Source: CAZUNO01 sp964621445 [NCBI: Candidatus Hadarchaeota archaeon] (GTDB lineage: Archaea; CAYQAE01; CAYVLA01). From it: a stretch of 64,000 bases of DNA. This document shows positions 60,378 through 64,000 of the stretch, one piece after another. Every line of letters begins with the position of its first letter. Positions within the stretch are counted from its first letter, which is position 1. Below the pieces are notes generated by a model, which was not told where the DNA came from, made no database searches, and worked only from the letters and a program-made list of their open reading frames with translations. Where the stretch lies: contig CAZUNO010000009.1 in NCBI GenBank assembly GCA_964621445.1, positions 1 to 64,000 of the forward strand. Reading direction: 5' to 3'. Position numbers and translations under genes: made by a program.

Positions 60378-61619
60378 ATGGTTAATTGGAAATTTTTCAT
60401 CGTTTTTTTCCTTATCTTTGTGAGCCAGGCTTCCGGCTCTACAGATGTTGATTCCCTGGAGGTACTCTGCACCGGCCACGCCTCGGGAATGCCCCTAATG
60501 GCATCCATACTGAAACGTGAGCCAATGACCGATTCGGTAATAATCCCCACCCGGATTGGGAGCCACAACGTCAACCTTGATGGATCCACAATTCGGAGAT
60601 ACATGAGGCTCTATTTTCCTAGGACCTTCCAAGACTTGACCTCCAAATACGAATTCCTTCTTCTGGAGCAGATAGACAGCAGCTACTTCACCCAGAAACA
60701 ATTCCAATGGATGAGGAGGGCAGTTGAGGAGGAGGGACTTGGAGGATTACAGGATCGGAGCGTGATGAGCATGCACCGGGTTTACTCGGATGCTTGGGCA
60801 CAGTCCCCATTGTCCGACGCCTTTCCAAACGATGCAGATATCGTGGTTGAGGTCGACTATCACAGAAATGGTCCTCTGGAGGTCATAATTAACGAGGACC
60901 CGGGCATCCCGGATGTGGTGAAACGATATCAGGATGTCCTCAACCTAAACATTGGGGCCTGGGGCAGCAACCTAATGATCCCCAAAGAGGGCTCCCAAAT
61001 CTACACCTGGTCCAAGACCGGCCAGTTTCCAGAATTCGCCTTCCCGATAAAGGGCCTTTTCCCTCATATACTGGGATGGCAGTATGGAAAGGGATATACG
61101 TGGTCGGTCCAGGATATACTTGGCTCCAGCTTCTGGCATGAGGGGATCAACCCATATGGAACGGACGTAATGATCGCCATGATGATGTACAGCACGGGAA
61201 GAAAGCTACCAGAGGATGTCGTCCTTGTCCACAAGCTGAGATCTAGATTTTCAAATTATCTTGAAAGCAAGAGCTACATTTTCTCGTTGATAGAGTTCGT
61301 GGACAAGTTCGGTGCCAACACACAGGATGTCGAGGAGGAGATTCATGCCCTAGATCTCAGGTGGACCGACTGCAAGGACCTGTACATGCAACAGGCCTAT
61401 GACGACTCCTGGAATTCCTTGGAAAGCGTTCTCCAGGAACTTAGCACGCTGAGAAAGGAGGCAATTGAACTAAAGGAGTCCGCCCTGTTCTGGGTCTATG
61501 CCACAGAATGGCTAGCCATAACCGGTACATTCCTGATAACAGGCTTCGTGGTCTGGACTCTCATGGTTAAGAGGAGGCTTTTCAGGTCCGTTAGTTCCAC
61601 CAAATTGAAGTCGATCTAG
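60378..61619 (+). CDS. secreted membrane-anchored GATase/ThuA-like protein, paralogue B
   Basis: About 413 residues with signal peptide (KFFIVFFLIFVSQASG), an extracytoplasmic alpha/beta domain (IRRYMRLYFPRTFQDLTSKY), a helical stalk, then SALFWVYATEWLAITGTFLI, one transmembrane helix and a basic tail. The whole layout and the C-terminal module match paralogue A at 24.8 kb, including the RYMRLYFPR/RAIRIYMPR segment. The ATG (60378) lies just after a perfect palindrome; TTG 60375 is an alternative start. No catalytic triad is evident. Function unknown. Confidence 0.7.
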   Translation: MVNWKFFIVFFLIFVSQASGSTDVDSLEVLCTGHASGMPLMASILKREPMTDSVIIPTRIGSHNVNLDGSTIRRYMRLYFPRTFQDLTSKYEFLLLEQIDSSYFTQKQFQWMRRAVEEEGLGGLQDRSVMSMHRVYSDAWAQSPLSDAFPNDADIVVEVDYHRNGPLEVIINEDPGIPDVVKRYQDVLNLNIGAWGSNLMIPKEGSQIYTWSKTGQFPEFAFPIKGLFPHILGWQYGKGYTWSVQDILGSSFWHEGINPYGTDVMIAMMMYSTGRKLPEDVVLVHKLRSRFSNYLESKSYIFSLIEFVDKFGANTQDVEEEIHALDLRWTDCKDLYMQQAYDDSWNSLESVLQELSTLRKEAIELKESALFWVYATEWLAITGTFLITGFVVWTLMVKRRLFRSVSSTKLKSI

Positions 61620-61655
61620 ACAAACCTCGATAAGAGTTATATACGAATCGCAGCC

Positions 61656-61665
61656 AATATTATAC
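61656..61665 (+). promoter_or_regulatory. possible pdxS promoter
   Basis: AATATTATAC lies about 30 bases before the pdxS ATG, and another TATA-like TTATATAC is at 61637-61644. Either could drive the PLP-synthesis genes. Confidence 0.4.
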
Positions 61666-61694
61666 AAGTTACAGCTTGAATAAGAGGTATTAGA

Positions 61695-62597
61695 ATGGCC
61701 GAAAAGATCGTAGGAACCGATAGGCTCAAGAGAGGATTTGCCAAGATGCAGAAGGGCGGGGTAATAATGGATGTCGTCGACGCCGACCAAGCTGGCATCG
61801 CCGAGGACGCCGGTGCCGTCGCCGTCATGGCTCTCCATGCCGTTCCCGCCGATATCAGGGCTGCTGGTGGAGTGGCTAGGATGGCCAACCCAGAGAAGGT
61901 TCAGGAGATCATGGACGCGGTCTCCGTACCGGTGATGGCAAAGGTCAGAATAGGGCATTTTGCCGAGGCCCAGGTGCTGGAGGAAATCGGCGTGGACATG
62001 ATCGATGAAAGCGAGGTACTTACCCCCGCCGATCAAGCCAACCATATAGATAAGAAGAAATTTGACATTCCCTTCGTCTGTGGGGCACGGGATCTGGGGG
62101 AGGCACTGCGCCGGATAGACGAAGGTGCAGCCATGATACGGACAAAGGGCGAGGCTGGAACCGGCAACGTGGTCGAGGCTGTCAGGCACATGAGGACGGT
62201 TAACAAACAGATAGCGGAACTCAGGGGGCTGGCCGATATCTGCGATGATATTGAACTTTTGGCCAAGGCTCGAGAATATGGGGCAACCCTGGATCTGGTG
62301 AGAGAGGTGGCCAAACTAGGCAGGCTACCCGTCGTCAACTTCGCGGCCGGGGGCATAGCAACCCCGGCGGATGCCTCCCTGTGCATGCAGCTCGGTGTGG
62401 ACGGCGTTTTCGTTGGCAGCGGAATATTCAAGTCCGAATCACCTGAAAAAATGGGCAGTGCCATAGTCGAGGCCACCCACAACTACAAGGATCCGAAAAT
62501 CGTGCTCGATTCATCCAGGTCCCTGGGAGAACCCATGAAGGGCCTGGAGATATCAGACCTGCCCTCCGATCAAAGGCTTCAGGAAAGAGGCGTATAG
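61695..62597 (+). CDS. pdxS: pyridoxal 5'-phosphate synthase, PdxS subunit
   Basis: The 300-residue TIM barrel makes PLP from ribose 5-phosphate, glyceraldehyde 3-phosphate and ammonia. Both catalytic lysines are present: [13 protein letters not shown] (about Lys83) and [17 protein letters not shown] (about Lys151). The phosphate-binding region [13 protein letters not shown] is intact. It is followed 37 bases later by PdxT, with which it forms a 12+12 complex. Confidence 0.97.
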   Translation: MAEKIVGTDRLKRGFAKMQKGGVIMDVVDADQAGIAEDAGAVAVMALHAVPADIRAAGGVARMANPEKVQEIMDAVSVPVMAKVRIGHFAEAQVLEEIGVDMIDESEVLTPADQANHIDKKKFDIPFVCGARDLGEALRRIDEGAAMIRTKGEAGTGNVVEAVRHMRTVNKQIAELRGLADICDDIELLAKAREYGATLDLVREVAKLGRLPVVNFAAGGIATPADASLCMQLGVDGVFVGSGIFKSESPEKMGSAIVEATHNYKDPKIVLDSSRSLGEPMKGLEISDLPSDQRLQERGV

Positions 62598-62634
62598 CTA
62601 GGACCCTGTTTTCACGCCCGAGGAGAGGGATTGC

Positions 62635-63273
62635 TTGCCTACGAAAAGCCCAGATCAATTAGTGGTTCTGGGTTTTCAAGGCAACGTCGCTGAACATGTG
62701 GAAGCCCTGCGATCTGCGGTTGACCGCCTTTCCCTGGACGCGGAAGTGAAATCGGGAACGGATCCAGGATCAATAAGAAAGGCCAGCGCGGTCTCCATCC
62801 CCGGGGGAGAAAGCACCACCATATCCAGGCTCATAGCACGTAGGGGTCTAAAAAGGGATCTGATTCACCTGGCCCGGGAGGGTAAACCCATTCTCGGTAC
62901 ATGTGCCGGGCTTATCCTATTGGCCAGAGAGGTGAATGGGCAGGACGTCACCAAACACCCCGGATTTCCGGCCGTAATGGATATTTCAGTGCAGAGAAAT
63001 GCCTTCGGTCGCCAGCGAGAGAGTTTCGAAACCGAGCTGGAGTTGAGATTTCCGGAAAGGACCATGAGGGAAACAGGGGTCTTCATCCGCGCCCCGATGA
63101 TAGAGGAAACCCGAGGCGAATGCTGGCCCATCTCCTGGATCGATGGTGCCATAGTAGCGGCCACAGAGGGAAATATAATCGGGACCTGCTTCCACCCGGA
63201 GCTAACTAGAGAATCTCGTATATACGATCACCTTCTCCTCAGGGCCGGTATGGGGGATGGGCAGGCTGACTGA
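62635..63273 (+). CDS. pdxT: pyridoxal 5'-phosphate synthase glutaminase, PdxT
   Basis: The 212-residue glutaminase supplies ammonia to PdxS. Nucleophile ILGTCAGLILLA (Cys near residue 88), catalytic pair TCFHPEL, and IPGGESTTISRLI and FIRAPMIE are all present. The start is TTG 62635, preceded by GAGGAGAGGG. Its last codons overlap the start of the threonine-synthase-like gene, so the three genes form one unit. Confidence 0.96.
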   Translation: MPTKSPDQLVVLGFQGNVAEHVEALRSAVDRLSLDAEVKSGTDPGSIRKASAVSIPGGESTTISRLIARRGLKRDLIHLAREGKPILGTCAGLILLAREVNGQDVTKHPGFPAVMDISVQRNAFGRQRESFETELELRFPERTMRETGVFIRAPMIEETRGECWPISWIDGAIVAATEGNIIGTCFHPELTRESRIYDHLLLRAGMGDGQAD

Positions 63274-64000
63274 ACAGGCATTCCTGGGCTTTCAATGCAA
63301 TAGATGTGGATTAACCAGATCCAGCCCTGGAAATTTTCACTGTGATTCCTGCGATGGGGGTGTATTCGAGGCCCGGTACGATCTATCCGCCATCTCAGAA
63401 ATGCCCAAGGACGAAAGCCCATCGGTCTGGAAATACGCCAAGCTTCTCCCCCCCGTCGAGTCCAGCATAACCCTTGGAGAAGGAGGAACGCCGCTTTTCG
63501 AATGTGAGAGGGCCATTTCCAATAGGAGGATATTTCTTAAGGATGAATCGAGAAACCCCACCTCCTCCTTTACAGACCGGGGAAGCACGGTCGCCGTTAG
63601 CGCCTCGCTAAATTCCGGTATTTCCAGGGTCGTTTGCGCCACCCATGGTGACACGGGGGCCTCCGTGGCCGCCTACTCATCAAAGGGCGGACTTCCATGC
63701 ACCATCTTCGCTCCCACCTCGGCGGAGGCCAGCAAGCTACTCCAGACCCTGGTCTACGGGGCAAAGCTCGTGAGAATTCCTGGTGCCTTTAGAAATTCCC
63801 TGGAAAGATGCAAGGCTGCTTGCAGGGAGGGGTGTACTAACCTTACCCTCGAGACGAACGTCCACGCTGTCGAGGGCGAAAAGACCACTGGAATTGAAAT
63901 AGCCGATCAGCTGGGATGGACAGCGCCCGATTTCGTGGTTGTCCCGGCGGGCACGGGAACCAATCTCTACGCCACCTGGAAGGGCTACAAGGAGATGGAG
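63257..64000 (+). CDS. threonine-synthase-like protein, 3' truncated by the window; PLP lysine replaced
   Basis: The frame opens at ATG 63257 inside the end of pdxT and runs to the last base (248 residues visible). It begins with a zinc-ribbon-like CNRCGLTRSSPGNFHCDSC, as in archaeal threonine synthases, then LGEGGTPLFECERA and IFLKDESRNPTSSFTDRGST. The family normally has NPTGSFKDRG there, with Lys carrying the PLP. Here Lys is Thr, and the flanking Gly is Ser, so a normal Schiff base cannot form. The phosphate loop VVPAGTGTNLYATW and GDTGASVAAYSSKGG are preserved. It may be a pseudoenzyme or use another residue. Confidence 0.82.
   Translation, partial: MGRLTEQAFLGFQCNRCGLTRSSPGNFHCDSCDGGVFEARYDLSAISEMPKDESPSVWKYAKLLPPVESSITLGEGGTPLFECERAISNRRIFLKDESRNPTSSFTDRGSTVAVSASLNSGISRVVCATHGDTGASVAAYSSKGGLPCTIFAPTSAEASKLLQTLVYGAKLVRIPGAFRNSLERCKAACREGCTNLTLETNVHAVEGEKTTGIEIADQLGWTAPDFVVVPAGTGTNLYATWKGYKEME

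Overview
The window is archaeal and most likely euryarchaeal. It encodes a Cdc48/VAT ATPase, the archaeal TOPRIM primase DnaG, a PolD small subunit (DP1), ribosomal protein L10e, an archaeal tRNA-splicing endonuclease, archaeal phosphoglycerate kinase and 2-phosphoglycerate kinase. It also shows TATA-type promoters and leaderless starts. PolD points to Euryarchaeota. A Thermoplasmata-like lineage is my best guess, but that is inference. Several catabolic and transport genes have a bacterial flavour (sulfatases, Gfo/Idh, GH32-like, DUF362, BMP-type ABC importer).

Left part (1-11.8 kb): a 5'-truncated PAS/GAF histidine kinase, a roughly 600-base gap, then an accessory catabolic island. The island holds an FG-GAP/VCBS repeat protein, a Gfo/Idh oxidoreductase, a formylglycine-type sulfatase, a GH32-like five-bladed propeller, a DUF362 protein, a frameshifted membrane-protein gene and a FucI/AraA-like sugar isomerase. 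None of the intact proteins shows a signal peptide, so the chemistry looks cytosolic.

11.9-20.5 kb: a small ferritin-like protein, a DASS-type anion transporter with a UspA protein, an anchored surface protein, PRPP synthetase, a radical-SAM activase overlapping a sialidase-like propeller, a glycerophosphodiesterase, a DUF61-like protein and an EamA exporter.

20.5-26 kb: a heat-shock block. Hsp20 lies behind a palindrome-rich promoter, followed by a Phr-like winged-helix regulator and Cdc48, then a small P-loop kinase and a membrane-anchored GATase/ThuA-like protein. The last of these has a paralogue at 60.4 kb.

26-40.9 kb: mostly housekeeping genes: aspartokinase, an F420/NADP Rossmann protein, a winged-helix protein, a long three-part EndA, HisS, DP1, a YfcE phosphoesterase, Hcp, Pgk, 2-PGK, L10e, DnaG, DUF167, a SpoIIM-like protein and a zinc-ribbon protein. 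Between DUF167 and SpoIIM there is an unassigned structured RNA candidate with its own promoter.

40.9-55.1 kb: a one-directional uptake and surface island. It contains a BMP-family purine/nucleoside-type ABC importer, a 1.27k-residue QWP-repeat surface protein, and an ECF-type transporter. The ECF S component carries an extracytoplasmic sulfite-oxidase-fold domain, and its neighbour is an anchored protein with about four such domains.

55.1-64 kb: a zinc-ribbon membrane protein, a sulfatase-like hydrolase with Thr at the nucleophile position, an AN1-like zinc protein, a PIG-L deacetylase, a membrane protein split by a C-run frameshift, the second GATase-like paralogue, PdxS, PdxT, and the start of a threonine-synthase-like gene that lacks the PLP lysine.

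I saw no rRNA, tRNA, CRISPR array or insertion sequence.
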